Positions 13,994-27,162 of a stretch of DNA of 64,000 nucleotides are shown one piece after another. The notes under the pieces were generated by a model. That model ran no database searches, had not been told where the DNA came from, and worked only from the letters and a program-made list of their open reading frames with translations. This DNA is from Rhynochetos jubatus (taxonomy: Eukaryota; Chordata; Aves; Eurypygiformes; Rhynochetidae), in assembly GCA_027574665.1 (NCBI GenBank), contig CM050653.1, positions 44,342,118 through 44,406,117 of the forward strand. Direction: 5' to 3'. The translations under genes were made by a program, and so were the position numbers. Numbering within the stretch: the first letter of the stretch is position 1; each line of letters begins with the position of its first letter.

Positions 13994-15538
13994 GAATACA
14001 CAAAATCTGGCAACTTTTTCACAAGACGAAATTCAAAATCAAGCCTGAAAACTTTGAAAAAGTAGGAGTTCTAGGTAATAGCCACATATTCCTAGAAATT
14101 GGGCCAAGAGTAAATGTTGTTAAAATGCTCCACTGATGATCTGAAGCATCACTTACAAAACACAGTGCAAACTGCCTTGTTCTAGGATATTCCAGAAAAG
14201 GTGCCATGGAAAGCTAATCATTTGCTTATATGCATGGCTCGCTAGATAAAGGGTGATAACTATTCCTAGCCTTGCAGTCTCTTACCAGAGTGCACCTAGA
14301 AACATAGTAGCTTTTTGAGAAATTCAGAAAAGTATGCCAGGTATCTGGCCTTGCAACTATCCGTTGCATAAATCAGAAATGCAGTTAAGATTTTGTGACA
14401 AGAAGGGTCCTGGCAACTTGAGTAATTGAAATATTCCAGTGTAATTATAGCACAGAGCTATCTAGTCATTGTGGAAGGGGTCTGAAAGGGAATGCTTTGC
14501 TGTTGTGTGGAGTGGGGTTTGGGTTTTTTTTGGCGAGTTTAGTTTTTTTTATTTTTACAGGGATGAGGACTTCAGTCTCCACACCAGTTTATCTTGCTCT
14601 GCCTCTTCCTTAAGTATGTTGAGCCTGAATCCCACATGCATCGGACTTGACTTAGAGGTCCGGACTCAATATGCATTTCTACCTTTTACTCTCTTCTACA
14701 GCAAGTTGACCCATCTCTGGTGCACCTCTCTTCAACAGTGTAGAAAGAAGAGAATGAGTGTTGGATCTGTATAAGTGTTGTCTGCCTTGATTCATGCACT
14801 GTGCTCCGTAGCAGAGGCCATTTCACTAGGTTCTGTTAGTAGAAAGCTCGTGTGCCTCTTGGCCCTGAACTTGCTGGGTGGTAGTTGCCCACAAATCTGT
14901 AGAAGTAAATAAAAGCTCAGTGTAATCCTATGAATTGTCCACTTCTCTAGTCCAAATCAGATTATCAGAAAGAAAGTAAGTTAAAATTGTCCATGAACCA
15001 ACCCTCCTGCATTTCACTGAACCCTTAAGTGCACTTCTTGAACTCTGCAGCCAGGATCAAAGAAGCTGTGACTGGATTGTAGCCATGTAGCTACAGACCC
15101 AATGTTCACTCACCACATTTGTGAACATCAGGAGCATTTCAAAAACTTTCTGGGATCTGTCTCTCGTTTCTGTGGCAAGGAGTCTGGAAACCTGATGGTC
15201 CTGTTGGATCTGGACTCCCAGTGCTTTCTGGGTCCCACCTCTGGGGTAGTAGCATGGCTGCCTGCTCTGAGGCTCCATCCTGCCAGGAGAGTGGGTGGGT
15301 TTCTCTGGGTGTCCCCTGTGTCTGGCTTGAGGAACCTGCTGAAGAAGCTGCAGCTCCATTTCGTCTTTATGTCCTGGTATCTTCTTGTGTACAAACCTAC
15401 CAGTGAATTTTGCTGTTTTCCAACAATATTCCTGTGTAAGAAATTGATGTGCAACACAGCCTGCATGCACTTAGCCTGGCTGGTGATGCATTTTCCTGGT
15501 GTAGAAGAGAACTGTTTTTCTTTCCAAGGAAACACTTT

Positions 15539-15560
15539 ATATATATATATATATATATAT
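15539..15560. repeat. (TA)n microsatellite, about 11 units
   Basis: A perfect TA-dinucleotide run directly follows the multi-frame open stretch at 15057-15540. Confidence 0.95.
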
Positions 15561-18167
15561 TTCTATTAACTGCCCTTGTCTCTCATATCCTAATAAATTC
15601 AGCTATTTGGTATAATGAATTTGTTAACGCTTCTGCAGCCACCTAATAGGATGCATGATTGGGCCATAGGCACTCTCAAGGCACTCATGTTAAACGATTG
15701 TTTAGAGAATCACTTTCTGTGCTTAATAATATTTTAATAAGATCTTTCATTGAACTCTGTGGTCATTAAAGTATCATTATTGATTTTTTTTTCTTGCTTG
15801 TGTTGTCCCCAACTGTTGTTTTGTGGTGTGGTTCGATTAGTTATTCATTTATTTAATCTGATATTTGAATTTTATCTTCGTCCCACTGTTCTTTGCAAGC
15901 TTTGCTTTTAACAAGTGGATGGGTAAGCATTTCTGTCAGTACAGGTCTGATTTGGAAATCTTTGTTCAGTGGTTTTCCTTGGAACTTGCACTACTAGTAA
16001 TATTTCAGGTGTAAAAGTTAGGGGCAACGCATGGTTTGGGGAATAATTCAGTTAATTTAAGTCATTCATGATTTTCCTAATATAGGGAAAAATTAAGGAC
16101 TGTTTGTGCTATGCAAGTGAAAATTTGGCAGTGGCTGACTTTGCGATGCAAATGGCAAGACAGGTTTTTCCTGTTGGTAATCTTTAACATGTTTCTTGAG
16201 AATTAGCACTTGTACTTCAACCGTTGTATTTTTAAATGTGTCTGTGTGCGAGAAGGTGTGTATGAGACTGATCCCTGTAGCAGAAGGAATTATAATGAAC
16301 TAATAGCTTTTTCAGGAATCTGTGTTCTCTGGTCATAACTTAACGAGTCTTGAATCTGGTGTAGATACGTGTGCTACATGAAGGGCGACAGTAAGTAGTT
16401 CCATTGTCAGAGCAGCACTACGTAGGGTGCGTGTCTGTTACCACTTACTTTGTTTGTATGTTTTTACTCCAGAAGAAGATAACAATCACAGCAGGCACTA
16501 GCGAAGAGTGTGGCTAGGAACTCTGCTGCCATCTGTGTTAGTGCTGTCTGTTCAGGTTCTTCGCTTGTTTCCATATGTATAGTTTAGCACTTAGTCTCTA
16601 CAGCCATTGGAGTAACATATCTGAAAGCAGTTGTGATAATGAAAGTTGATGGGAAACAGTCATTTAAGAAGAGACATTACTTTTTATCAATGCATGTGCT
16701 GTGTTGGTGGTTTTATTTATTTTTTTTTAATTCTGCTACTACTTTAGATAAGATTCTTGAGATAATGCTGTTCACTCCAAATTTGAACTCATCACTTTTT
16801 GGCTTTGTACATCATAATCACCTCCACAGCAACCACTGTGATGCCATAAACAGAGGGTTTGACTTCAGGTGAAGAATGTAGGCAGTAAAAGCAAAAAACC
16901 CATAAAGGAAAAAGTGGGAGGATGGGGAGGACAGGGAAAGTGATTATTCTGGCTTTCTGTGTAGCAGGTTTTTTCCCACCAAAACCTTTTTTTTTTTAAA
17001 ATCCTTACTGATAGCTGAAAGAAAATAAATTCTTTTAAAATGTCAGAGTGGAACTTTCATTTTAGATGGTATAATTGAAAAAAATGTATAAGCAGTTGAG
17101 TTTTATTCTGCATAGGATTTCTTTTTCTCTCTTTTCATTCATTTTTAAAAAATCACTTTAGTATATCCACCGTGGGAGGATAGTTTTGCTGCTGTACTTT
17201 TCCCAGGATGCAGCAAGAGAAATTGCATTTGCAGTTCACAGAGAATGAAATTAAACTTGCTCTGTCCTGATCATCCACTACTCCTACACCCAGCACATTT
17301 CTGGGAGATACTCTTTGTTGCGTGCTATAGGAGACAGTGCCCTGAATGTGCTTACACCTGCTCTTGTGCATGAAGGAACAGGCACAGATTTAGGCCCACG
17401 TAGCTCCCAAATTAGAATTAGGTACTGTGTGGCCTGCCTCTGTGTGTGTGTCTGCTTCCTTTCTGAGGTGTTGCTTTCGGAAGGGGAGACTTCAAATGTG
17501 TCGTTTTGCTTATGGAGGTTGAGACCCCTTCCCGTTCTGCAACATATTTACGTGCTCAGAAAGGTTATGGTTAAACAGAGCATCAGACAATTGAAGGATA
17601 CCCATTTTCAAGTTGCATCACCTCATCTTCAAAATGTAGTTGGGTGCTAAACTGTAAATTTAGCTCATCATAAAGAGCATCACATTTTGTGAACTGAAAT
17701 AGCAGACTGTCATTTATTTGTTGAGTTGGGTAGTGATGGAAAAGTCAACTTAAATCCCACCCCTCCACCCCACCCCAGTCCTTTTTCTTGAACAATAAAA
17801 TCTAGTTCTTCAACCTTTCAAGCATCCATCTGATAGGGATTGTGTACACACACCTCTATTTGTAGACTTTTGACACTGCTTTTACAGCTGGCCACCTCTT
17901 TTTGGCCTGAGGCTTCCCGAAAGCAGCTTCAGGTAGATGATGGCTCAAATGACCTTAGTGCTCATAGAGCACCTTAAGTACTTGCTTATCAGACTGCCCT
18001 GCAATAAGTACTTCCTTCTCTCACAAAATAGATATTGAATGCATATAATGCCTACGAAGAAAAAATTATGCAGTAAGAGCAGAGAAAGCCCAAGGATCAG
18101 CAAGGATCTCCATTTAATATAATGCTGATCCTGTGCTCCACAAAGCATGTGAATGTGAGGAGACTCC

Positions 18168-18170
<3 letters not shown>

Positions 18171-18210
<40 letters not shown>
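18171..18210. repeat. (TA)n microsatellite, about 20 units
   Basis: Perfect TA-dinucleotide run, the longest in the window. It is likely to vary in length between individuals. Confidence 0.97.
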
Positions 18211-18212
<2 letters not shown>

Positions 18213-19963
18213 TTTGCGCTTTCTCTTCAACAATTCCAGCAGGTTTCATTTACATTTCAAAGCCAGAGAGATACTGAGAGCACTGATACCTGTAATTCCA
18301 ACAGTCCCTCCGTCTGGAGGGCTGTTGCTGTACAACTGATGCAGTATGGGCAGTTTTCATCAATTTCATTTGTTCCATCTTCTCAGATGAGCCTTTAATC
18401 TCCTGCTTGCTGATCCCTGGTTTATAATCAGATTTGACAGTGATAGGATGGTGGTAAATATCTTGAAGTGAAAGTCTATAACAGGGTAGAACTGTCATTT
18501 CTCTCCTCACTCCTCTGGTGTGGTAAAAATTTATTTGTAAAGTGTGAATAACTTTAAAGCTGAAAGCTGTCTGGTTTCAGGCCATTTTCAGGTGCATCTG
18601 TTTACAAATAAGCTTTTTTCTTCCCCCGCTCCCCCCACTGGAAAAGACAAGAAAAAGGTTGATTTGTTGACTTGCTTCTGACTGTTTTGGAAAGCAATTT
18701 GTGTAGACTTGATTAATTATTCTGTTTTCCCAGAGGTCGATAACATGCTGATTTCAAATAAGACCTGAAATAATCGATATTTGACATGTGCATAATAATT
18801 TTGATTCATGAATAAAGCCACTCTTGAATGGCTTTAATGCTGTCAATAAAAACCTTACAGTTAAGAGAATGAAAATACATTTAATAGCTGTATTTACCCA
18901 AAGTCTGTTCATGCTTGTTATTTTTTTTTTTTTTTTTGCACTGTTTTGTATACCTATGTTATCTGTATCACTTCTGCATCTCTTCTGCTTCCCAGCAAAA
19001 TGGAAAAATCCTTTCTCTTTGCTTTTTAAGCCATCTATCCTCTGGATATTTTTAAAGCTCAAGTTTTTCTACAAATTAATACAGTAACAATATTCAAAGC
19101 CTCGAAGGTTAGGGACATACACAAAGTTAAGCATATACCCAGATTAAGTTAAGCGTAACCTGTGCCTGTGAAATAAAACAGTTTCGTCCAAACTGTAATA
19201 TGTTATCAGTCCTTTTCCATTTTAATAAAGTAATTTTTCTTGAATATTTTTACCTGCTTGTTCCTCCCCTTTACTTTTTATATTCTTATTTATAATTCTG
19301 GCTTTATCCCAATGTAGCCTGTCTGCCACAAATCATTTTGTTACCAATCTTGTGAGGAAAAAGACTCTAAATACACCACTATATTTTCTCTTTCCCTCAC
19401 TCTTCCTTTCATGATGCGCTAATTTCCATGTTTTTGCTGTTCCAAAAATTCTTCCCCCTTTATTTAGTCCTGATAACCTCAGTTAAATCTGAGCTTCATT
19501 GTCAAAGCCAAGAATTTAAATATGGTTTCCTTTCCTGCTTAACCTCTTGCCTTTCCTTTTTAGGGTTTGGTGTTCTTTCCAACTTCCTATTTGAATTTTC
19601 ATCTGATGCACTACAGACTTTTCTATTAGATAAATGTAAATTATCTGTTGCAAAGATGTAGCCCTTAATGTGACTATCCTAAAGAATTGTATGGGGTTTT
19701 TAATATGTGTGAGATTCTTAAGGATTTCCTTCATAATTGTAACGAGAGTCCAGATCATCCCAAAATATATAGCTACACACACCTGTATCATAGCACCATA
19801 ATTTTTATTTATATTTTCTCTGCTTTCTGTTGGGTTTATGCCATAGCTGCAGAAAGATCACGTCTTATTCTTCAAGCATAGTAAACTTTCTAGGTGTAAC
19901 TTTACAGATGGAACAAGTAAACCACTCTCCCAGCTGCACACATAAAAAGCTCAAATCACGAGA

Positions 19964-20005
19964 TGGGGCTAGTGAAGGACTGAGTGGGGCTAGTGAAAGA
20001 CTGCG
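19964..20005. repeat. 21-bp tandem duplication, two copies
   Basis: The unit beginning TGGGGCTAGTGAA is repeated head to tail, with a few substitutions between the copies (AAGGACTGAG against AAAGACTGCG). It is non-coding, and its origin is probably replication slippage. Confidence 0.85.
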
Positions 20006-21209
20006 TTAGTGCTTGTTACTGGCAGATGGTAAAAATTGGGTTTTGTTAGGTCAATGTTTCTGACTCTTTCATCCACCTGCCCTTTGGGTTCTCACTGAAT
20101 ATGCTTTTATGGAACTTTGAGAAAGATATTGGAAAGTTCATGCAGTAAATGAGCATTACAATTTCCTTATTAATGCTACTTTTCCCTTTGGCAGGCTTTT
20201 TAACTTCAGAGAGTGTATTTCTTCTCCTGCACTTAGAATTAATTTTGTATGCCTTGACAGCCAAGTTATTTGAAGTATAAGTAAAGCGATGCATAGGGCA
20301 CTCGGTGAAGGTGAATGCTGGGACTGAGCTGGTCCTACCAGGATGTTATGGTGTCCAACCAACCATGAGCCAGAAGAAAACCTTCTGGTAGGAGGGAATT
20401 GCAATGTGTCTGGCCAAAGGCAAAGCTGATGTGGAGTTCGACAAATGGGAATGATTTGCAAGTAATTCAACATTTAGGCGAAAGTGGTAACTGTTGTTGT
20501 TTGTGCCAGCATGTGAGTTGACCTTCAATTAGCTGAGAATTATAAATTTTTAAACTTTAGGTGAAAGGTGGTAAAAACTGTGTCTGCTGAAGAGAATCGC
20601 CTGAGATTTTCGGAGGGATTATTACTGAAAACATTACAATTTCTATCAAAACATGAATTCTATAGAATATATAATTTATACTTAATATATGTTATATAAA
20701 TGTATAAATTGTGTATTAGTGTATAAGAATAGAGTGCCTGTTGTGGAAAAGAATATGCAAAACTCCATATGAGGAGGGATGCAGCATTACCTGACACTCT
20801 TAACTAGCTATTCTGGCAGTGAGTGAGGAGCTATATTTAATGACTATAGGGGTGTATAGGCAATGTCTGCACAGTGGTTATTTGCATTTGAGAAATGGGA
20901 ACAGGTATCCAAGGAATTTACTAAGGCAAGTTAGTAGGCTTTTGAGAGTGGAGAAGGATGCATACACTGGGGAAAGGTAGCATCTGGCCAAATCTGCATG
21001 CATAGAGCTGGAATGTTGTTGGCACTTTTCAAAATGACTCAAAAAGCTATTGATGAGCGAACAATTTCATTTTAAAAGTGTGGAATGTTTTCGGATGATG
21101 AAATATGAAATGTATCAATGATAAGGAGGGCAATAGCAAAGAGTATAACTAAGAAGGAGGAAAACCAGTAGGACAGGAAAACCTCACACAGAAGGTTTTA
21201 TTTCCAGAA

Positions 21210-22041
21210 TGTGCTGGAAAGAACTCTTTCAGTCAGGAAAGAGTTAACTCTGCTTACTGTAACTGCTAGAAGGCTGTGCCCCTGGACACTGAGAGAAGTA
21301 CTGATAAGTTCTTGGTTGGCACTGGGGAATGCCTGCAGTGAATTCAAGGTCTTTCTCCGCTTCTGACCCTGCAGCTGCGTTCCCAGCTCTCGCTGTCTCA
21401 CTACAGGCAGTGTAGGGGGCACACAGTTCAGACAGCTGACCCAACCTGACCAAGGGAGTATTTCATTCCATAGTACGTCGTGCTGGGGGACTAGGTGAGG
21501 AGGGGGCCTGGGAGCCATTACTCTCCCTTACTCTCTTGCTCGTTTACTCCCTTACACTTGCTAACACTCCTCCTGACTCCTGCATTGGCTGCTTTGCTAA
21601 CTCCTGTGCTGGCTCGTTCATGAGGGAGTTGTTGGGTTGTTTAGTTTTCCCAGTCGTGCTATCGCTGATAGGGTTCACTTGGAATCTGCTGCGACAGCTC
21701 TTGGGCTCTGGCCCTTGGGCTGTGACTCTCAGGCTGGGATCGCTCTTGGGCTCTCTGGGTCTGACTCTCACTACTCAGCACCGGGTTGTGCATTGGTCAG
21801 TGGGTGGTGAGAAATTGTATCATATTATATGATAAGTTTTATTTTCTATTATTTTAATTATTTATTATTAGATGTGTTTGTATATATTAATTCAGATTCA
21901 ATTAGTAGATAGTTCTTATCTCAGTTTTATGAGCTTCCTTATTTCTTTTTCCTCCAATTCTTCCCCTCCACTGGAGGAGGGGAGGGGGGATTTGTGAGAG
22001 CATCTTCATGGTATTTTGCTAGCTGGAGTTAAACCATGACA
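21210..22041 (-). mobile_element. Solo LTR, copy 1 (avian ERVL-like family)
   Basis: This copy is related along its whole length to the LTRs at 36890 and 58691. Read on the minus strand it starts TGTCATGGTTTAACTCCAGC and ends in CAGCACA, so it has the TG...CA ends of an LTR. The flanks are CAGAA on the left (21205-21209) and CAGAT on the right (22042-22046), an imperfect 5-bp target-site duplication matching at four of five bases. Copy 1 is more diverged than copies 2 and 3 and carries about 9 extra bases near its left end (around 21219-21228). No internal retroviral sequence adjoins it. A 5-bp duplication suits class III (ERVL-type) elements. The open frames inside are by-products of LTR composition. 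Confidence 0.8.
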
Positions 22042-24009
22042 CAGATAAAGGTCATTCTACAACTGAGCTTGCACAAAGGTGAGTATATGGGATTTAAAAA
22101 GAGATGTGGAAAAAATGAAATATTTAACTGGTTGAAGAGAGCAAAGAGGAATATAAGATAAAGTGGTTAGCAATAATGATCATTGTAGTTCAACAATGTA
22201 AACCAGTATTTGAACAATTTCCTAATCTCAGGCAGAATAAAACAGCAGACAGAGGCTGTTTTAATTTTTTCTTAATTGAAGCCAGGAAGCAAACCAGAAT
22301 CCTGAACTTAGTCTTCCAGTATCTATGCTCTGCCTATGCAAACTTCCAGTTTTCCAAGTAGAAATAGGATGATTTCTGAGATATGTAGTTCATACTGTGA
22401 AACTGTTGCAGGATTTATGTCTGTGGAATTTACCTGATTTGCATTCACTTGGTGGAAAACAGTGAGGGAAGCTTTCCCACAGAAGGGTCAAATCAGTAGA
22501 TGAGCTATTAGAATAACAAAATAAGCTACTCGTTTTGGTAATGTCCATAACAGGACAGGAAAATCTTAGAAGACCCACATCTTTGAATAAACCAGTTAGA
22601 GCGAGTAGCGAATGAATACTGACTCCCAGTTCTCATCAAAGATTCAGCAACTGATCTATCTAAGCTGAAAGGGGGTTATGTGTGGGTGGTGGTGGTGTTT
22701 TTTTTTTTTTTTCTTCTCTTTTTCACATGTGAGTTCAGAAAAACTATTCCAGCACACAGATAGTTGAGTTGCACCTAGAATTTTTTGTTACCTGTCGGAA
22801 GACATCACTAAATAAGAATGTCTTTGGAATTAGCCTGGCGTTTGGGGTGTTTCAGAGGAAATCGAACCAGGCAGTAGGAGAACTCTTAGATATTGAAATT
22901 ATTGTTGGTAATGTTTTTCTTGCAAGGAAAGAAAAATTAAGGGAAGAGGCAGCAGAGTACTGTGGAACTGGAGCGTAACAACTCTTTGGGGCATACAGGG
23001 CAGTGCTTATGTCTAAATCAAAGGATAAAAGGGAAGGTAGCATTTCTGGGAAACCTAAGGAAGATCAAAGGAAATCCCAAGGGTGTCAGTGGTTCTAAAA
23101 CCTTGTGGAAAGACAGCAATGTTAGCTACACTATTTCTGGGAACTCCCCAAAACAGGCACTGGTCTAAAGACTGCAGGCTGTGATGTTTGCTAGCAAAGT
23201 CTTTAGAGGTCCAGGAAGCTACAGCACAGTAAATTTGGTAGCAGAGATTCCTAAGAGGCTGATGGTCAAGGTTAAATGGCAGATCCCTAGCTGTCAGTGT
23301 GTGACTACTCACATTACTTGGAAGCTGGGTAGTAGTACAGTGCAGGGACTGGCAGTGGGGTAGAGGAACTGGAACCTTCATTGCCTGCAGTAGCCTGTTA
23401 CAGTCCATGCCTCTAGCATACAACTGGCAACTCATGCAAGCAATTCATTCCAATCTTTTATGCCTACATCTCAGCCTCTTAGTTCTGCTTCCCAGTCCAA
23501 ATTTCCTTCTCCAGGTAGGCACGCTCTCAGTTGCCCCCTGTATTTTCTTAGCCCTTTCTCTGTCTTCTAAGCCGTTCTCATCCAGTAATCCTTTCCAGAT
23601 TTATGGGCAAACAGTATAATTCCTTAGCATAATTTTCCCGAAAAGGCTTTAGCTATGTTCCCCACAAAATTCCATCTGTGTCAGACACTGATCAATAAAA
23701 AATGTCATTGCAATTAAAATCTGGCAAAATTCTGAGCAACTGAACATTGGGTCTTCCTGATAGCAGATGTTGGCAGTAGTAATGTGCAGTGCAATCAGTT
23801 CTCCCTGTAATTGCAACTTAAAACTTTTCACATATACATTGACTAAAAATAATTGTCAAAAGCTTGAAGGAACAAATTATGCATAGAACTCACACTTCAG
23901 AGTAATAGGAGGCATTTGAAAGAAATGGACTTATGAAGAGACATGGAAATTAAAAATACACTTCTGTCTGACACTGTTGCCTAATGTTCTAACATGTAGC
24001 AGTCAAGGA
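22042..24009. other. Non-coding sequence, nothing recognised
   Basis: AT-rich sequence between an LTR and a CR1 fragment. A T-run lies at about 22698-22711. The longest open frame, 126 codons on the minus strand at 23055-23435, overlaps open frames on the other strand and resembles nothing I know. Confidence 0.5.
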
Positions 24010-24013
24010 TACT

Positions 24014-24682
24014 ATGAGCAAAGGAACGAATGCAGTAACCAGCGGTGTTCCTGGGGGATCGGTACTGGGGCCGATACTGTGTAACAGCTTTGTCAGTGAC
24101 ACGGACAGTTGGATTGAGTGCACCCTCAGCAAGTTTGCTGATGACACCAAGCTGTGTGGTGCGGTCGACAGTCTGGAGGGAAGGGATGCCATCCAGAGGG
24201 ACCTGGACAGGCTGGAGGGGTCAGTCTGTGCCAACCTCGTGGAGTTCAACAAGGCCAAGTGCAAGGTCCTGCAGCTCAGTTGGGGCAATCCCAAGCACAA
24301 GTACAGGCTGGGTGGAGAATGGATCAAGAGCAGCCCTGAGGAGAAGGACTTGGGGGTACTGGTGGGTGAAAAGCTGGACATGAGCCGGCAGTGTGTGCTG
24401 GCAGCCCAGAAAGCCAACCGGATCCTGGGCTGTATCAGGAGAAGCGTGGCCAGCAGGTCGAGGGAGGGGATTCTCCCCCTCCGTTCTGCCCTCGTGAGAT
24501 CCCACCAGTTCTGTGTCCAGCTCTGGGGCCCTCAACATCAGAAGCATATTGACCAGTTGGAGCGAGTCCGGAGGAGGCCACGAAGATGCTCTGAGGGCTG
24601 GAGCCCCTCTGCTATGGGAACAGGATGGGAGATTTGGGCTTGTTCAGCCTGGAGAAGAGAAGGCTCCGGGGAGACCTTATAG
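24014..24682 (+). pseudogene. CR1 reverse-transcriptase C-terminal fragment
   Basis: A 222-codon open frame forms the coding part of the CR1 copy. It contains the conserved [12 protein letters not shown] segment at residues 11-22 and the catalytic FADD box, the LINE version of YXDD, at residues 41-44. These are reverse-transcriptase core motifs. After them comes the CR1 thumb-like region, with [16 protein letters not shown] and later [18 protein letters not shown]. The endonuclease and the N-terminal palm motifs are absent, because the element is truncated at its 5' end. The remaining C-terminal segment is in another frame at 24722-24955 and ends in a stop. The first Met is not a natural start. 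No function is expected. Confidence 0.88.
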
Positions 24683-24730
24683 CACCTGCCAGTACCTGAA
24701 GGGGCTTACAAGGAAGCTGGGGTGTGGTGT

Positions 24731-24757
24731 GTTTTTGTTTTTGTTTTTGTTTTTTTT
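24731..24757 (+). repeat. (GTTTTT)n repeat inside the CR1 copy
   Basis: About four GTTTTT units and a T-run interrupt the CR1 reading frame at the point where the element normally links its reverse transcriptase to its last coding segment. The run causes the frame change between the two coding parts. Confidence 0.9.
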
Positions 24758-25046
24758 ACAAGGACCTGTAGTGACAGGACAAGGGGTAATGGGTTTAAAT
24801 TGAAAGTGAGGAGATTTAGATTGGATGTCAGAAAGAAGTTCTTCCCAGAGAGGGTGGTGAGGCACTGGAACAGGTTGCCCAGGGAAGTTGTGGATGCCCT
24901 ATCCCTGGCTGTCTTCAAGGCCAGGCTGGATGAGGCTTTGAGCAACCTGGTCTAGTGGAGGGTGTCCCTGCCATAGGCAGGGGGGTTGGAACTAGATGAA
25001 CTTTAAGGTACCTTCCAACCCAAACCATTCTGTGAGTCTATGATTA

Positions 25047-27162
25047 TTTTTTTTTGTTGTTGTCTTTAATGTATGATACTGCTCGTATCAAACACAAGCA
25101 GTGTTTGATACTTCTTTGTAGCATTTGTGCATATCTTGTGCAGTACTAATCAGGCTACTGTGATGCATGTGCCATGCTTCCACATTACCCTGAAACATCT
25201 GTCTTGGATGCAGCAATTCCATTATGTCCTAAAGGCAGGCTTAGCTCAAGCGTCTTATCTTCCCATTGGCTGGTGCTTGGTGTGCTATTGGAAAGAGCTC
25301 AAACGTGCCAGTTATGCATAGTCTTTGACATGGCTGTAAGACATTCTCAGAAAGCTGGTGGGGTGAGTGGGCATCCCTAGTCTCCAGGCAAAGGGGAGAG
25401 CAAGCTTAGAATTTGTTCCCTGCACTGGTATTAAGAAGTGAAGTTTTCCCTGGATGACTGAAACAATAGCTGGGATGGGATAATTGACAAAGTTTGGAGC
25501 AGCATGTAGGAACAAAACTGAAAACAGGCACCAAGGTGGGCTTGGCCAGCAGTCTGACCACCCTGGCACTGGGGAGATCTCACAAAGGCTGAGTGGAGAA
25601 CAGCTGAAATGCAGATGGAGATGCTCTCTTAGGAAGTAAGGTGTTCTGTTCATCTGCTGGTTTAGCAGGATTAAATGGTTCATGCCATGATTAGATAGGT
25701 GCCAGAGAGGAAATGGGAGTGTGTGGTTGGGAAGTAAATGCAGGACTGGCAGCCACAGCTGTACTTGGGCTGCTTCAGGTGTACAGTATTAGGTGACATA
25801 TAACATTCCTGTAGCTGCAAACAGGACAACAGCACTAGGCAGTGTTTGTCAGGTTTTCCATCCCCTGCCGCCATATCCCCTGTTTTTACTTTTTTGCAAT
25901 TTCAGTCTCTTGAAGGCATGCCTCAGCGCAACGTGCTGATAGTCTGGAGTTGTACAATGCATTACTGGTTCTGTTTACCCACTCTTTCAGTCCAGAACAC
26001 GTCACTTATTGTACAAAGGCTCTGTACCAAAAGGGTTTATGATGGTCCAAGTGCTGGTAAGATAAGATAGGAATGTCATCTGATACCAGAGGGATGAAGA
26101 ATGCATGCACCATTTATTGATGCTGGTATGGAGACTTGTACTGAAACAACAGTATTGTGTAGTGTCTTTAAAGGGTTGAGGTTATCATGGTGATTGTGGA
26201 GAAAAGTCTTAAATAGCTACTAAGGATCTGAGACATCCATGTAAGGAGTGAAAGAGGGCAGAAGAGATGTGGTTTTGATCACTAGAGTAAATGCCAGCAG
26301 AAGGGCAAGAAAGCAGATTAGCTGAGGGAAGTACCAGGAAAAGGCAAAGTCGTGCAGGAAGGGCGTCTGGGCAAACACAGAAATAATCGTACAGTCTTTT
26401 GAAGAGTTGTTTGATGATGAACATCACTGGACAACCAAGCATGGTATGCTGTGATGAGGACAGGAAGCCAATTAGAGACCGCTGAACTATCACATCTGTC
26501 CTGCAGCACTTTGCCACCTAGGAATGGGAGACTTTACCTTCATGATTTATAACCTATTGACACTAACATATGAGCAGTCAGAACTTCAGGCGTGTTCTGC
26601 TACAGCTCTGTTGTGGGTTTATGTTTTGTTGTTTATATTCAATTAATAACATTTTTTATTGTGGTAAAACCATCTCTCTGAAATGCAGCTTCGTCCTAAT
26701 AACATCAATTCCTAATTACTTGTTTATGTAAAGACAGAGCATTAATTTTCTTACTTACAGTAAGAAGTCATTTTTCCTGCCTTCTACCCTCTAGATTCCA
26801 ACTGGGAGCATATGATGCAGCTCTGACCCAGATTCACCTACCATCTGGACTACCTTTTAGAAATTCCCTTTTTCACTGTTTGTAGCATCCATAAAAGCTC
26901 TTTAGCTTTGCCCCCCCAATCCATTAAAGGGGATCACAGATATAATGGCATAGATTACAGCAAAACACAGGAGGCATGTATGACAGAAAAAGCTGTTGCT
27001 TACAAGAATCCAGCCTTGTCACCTCCAGTTTACTTTTAGGTTTACAAGTAGCTAGTTCTCTATCACTGCAGTAAGCAGAGCTGAGTTTTCAAAGACCCTG
27101 GCCTAAATGACCTCAGTGCCCTCTTCTTCCATGGTATTTAGCAAGGTTGTGAAGTGCCCTGG
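25047..27162. other. Non-coding sequence, nothing recognised
   Basis: The longest open frame is 123 codons on the minus strand (25312-25683), with no family resemblance. No repeat was recognised by eye. Confidence 0.5.

Larger units (their letters stand above)
13994..21209. other. Non-coding sequence with microsatellites
   Basis: No gene is supported. A stretch at about 15057-15540 is unusually open in several frames on both strands (see findings). TA-dinucleotide repeats lie at 15539-15560 and 18171-18210. A T-run lies near 18920-18937. A 21-bp tandem duplication occupies 19964-20005. Other open frames are under about 115 codons and look like chance. Confidence 0.5.
24010..25046 (+). mobile_element. 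CR1 LINE, 5'-truncated, with reverse-transcriptase remnant
   Basis: This is the 3' part of a CR1 non-LTR retrotransposon. It keeps the last third of the reverse-transcriptase domain and the 3' untranslated tail. The tail has the usual AACCCAAACCATTCTGTGAG text and ends near CTATGATT, the CR1 terminal octamer pattern. The coding part is open from 24014 to 24682, then a T-rich insertion at 24731-24757 breaks it; the frame resumes at about 24722-24955. CR1 copies are typically 5'-truncated during insertion, so this is a dead copy. It lies in the same orientation as the candidate gene at 5674. Confidence 0.92.

Noticed and set aside
21536..21832. 98-codon frame and its minus-strand partner
   Set aside because: It lies wholly inside an LTR. 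Matching frames appear in the other two LTR copies for the same compositional reason.
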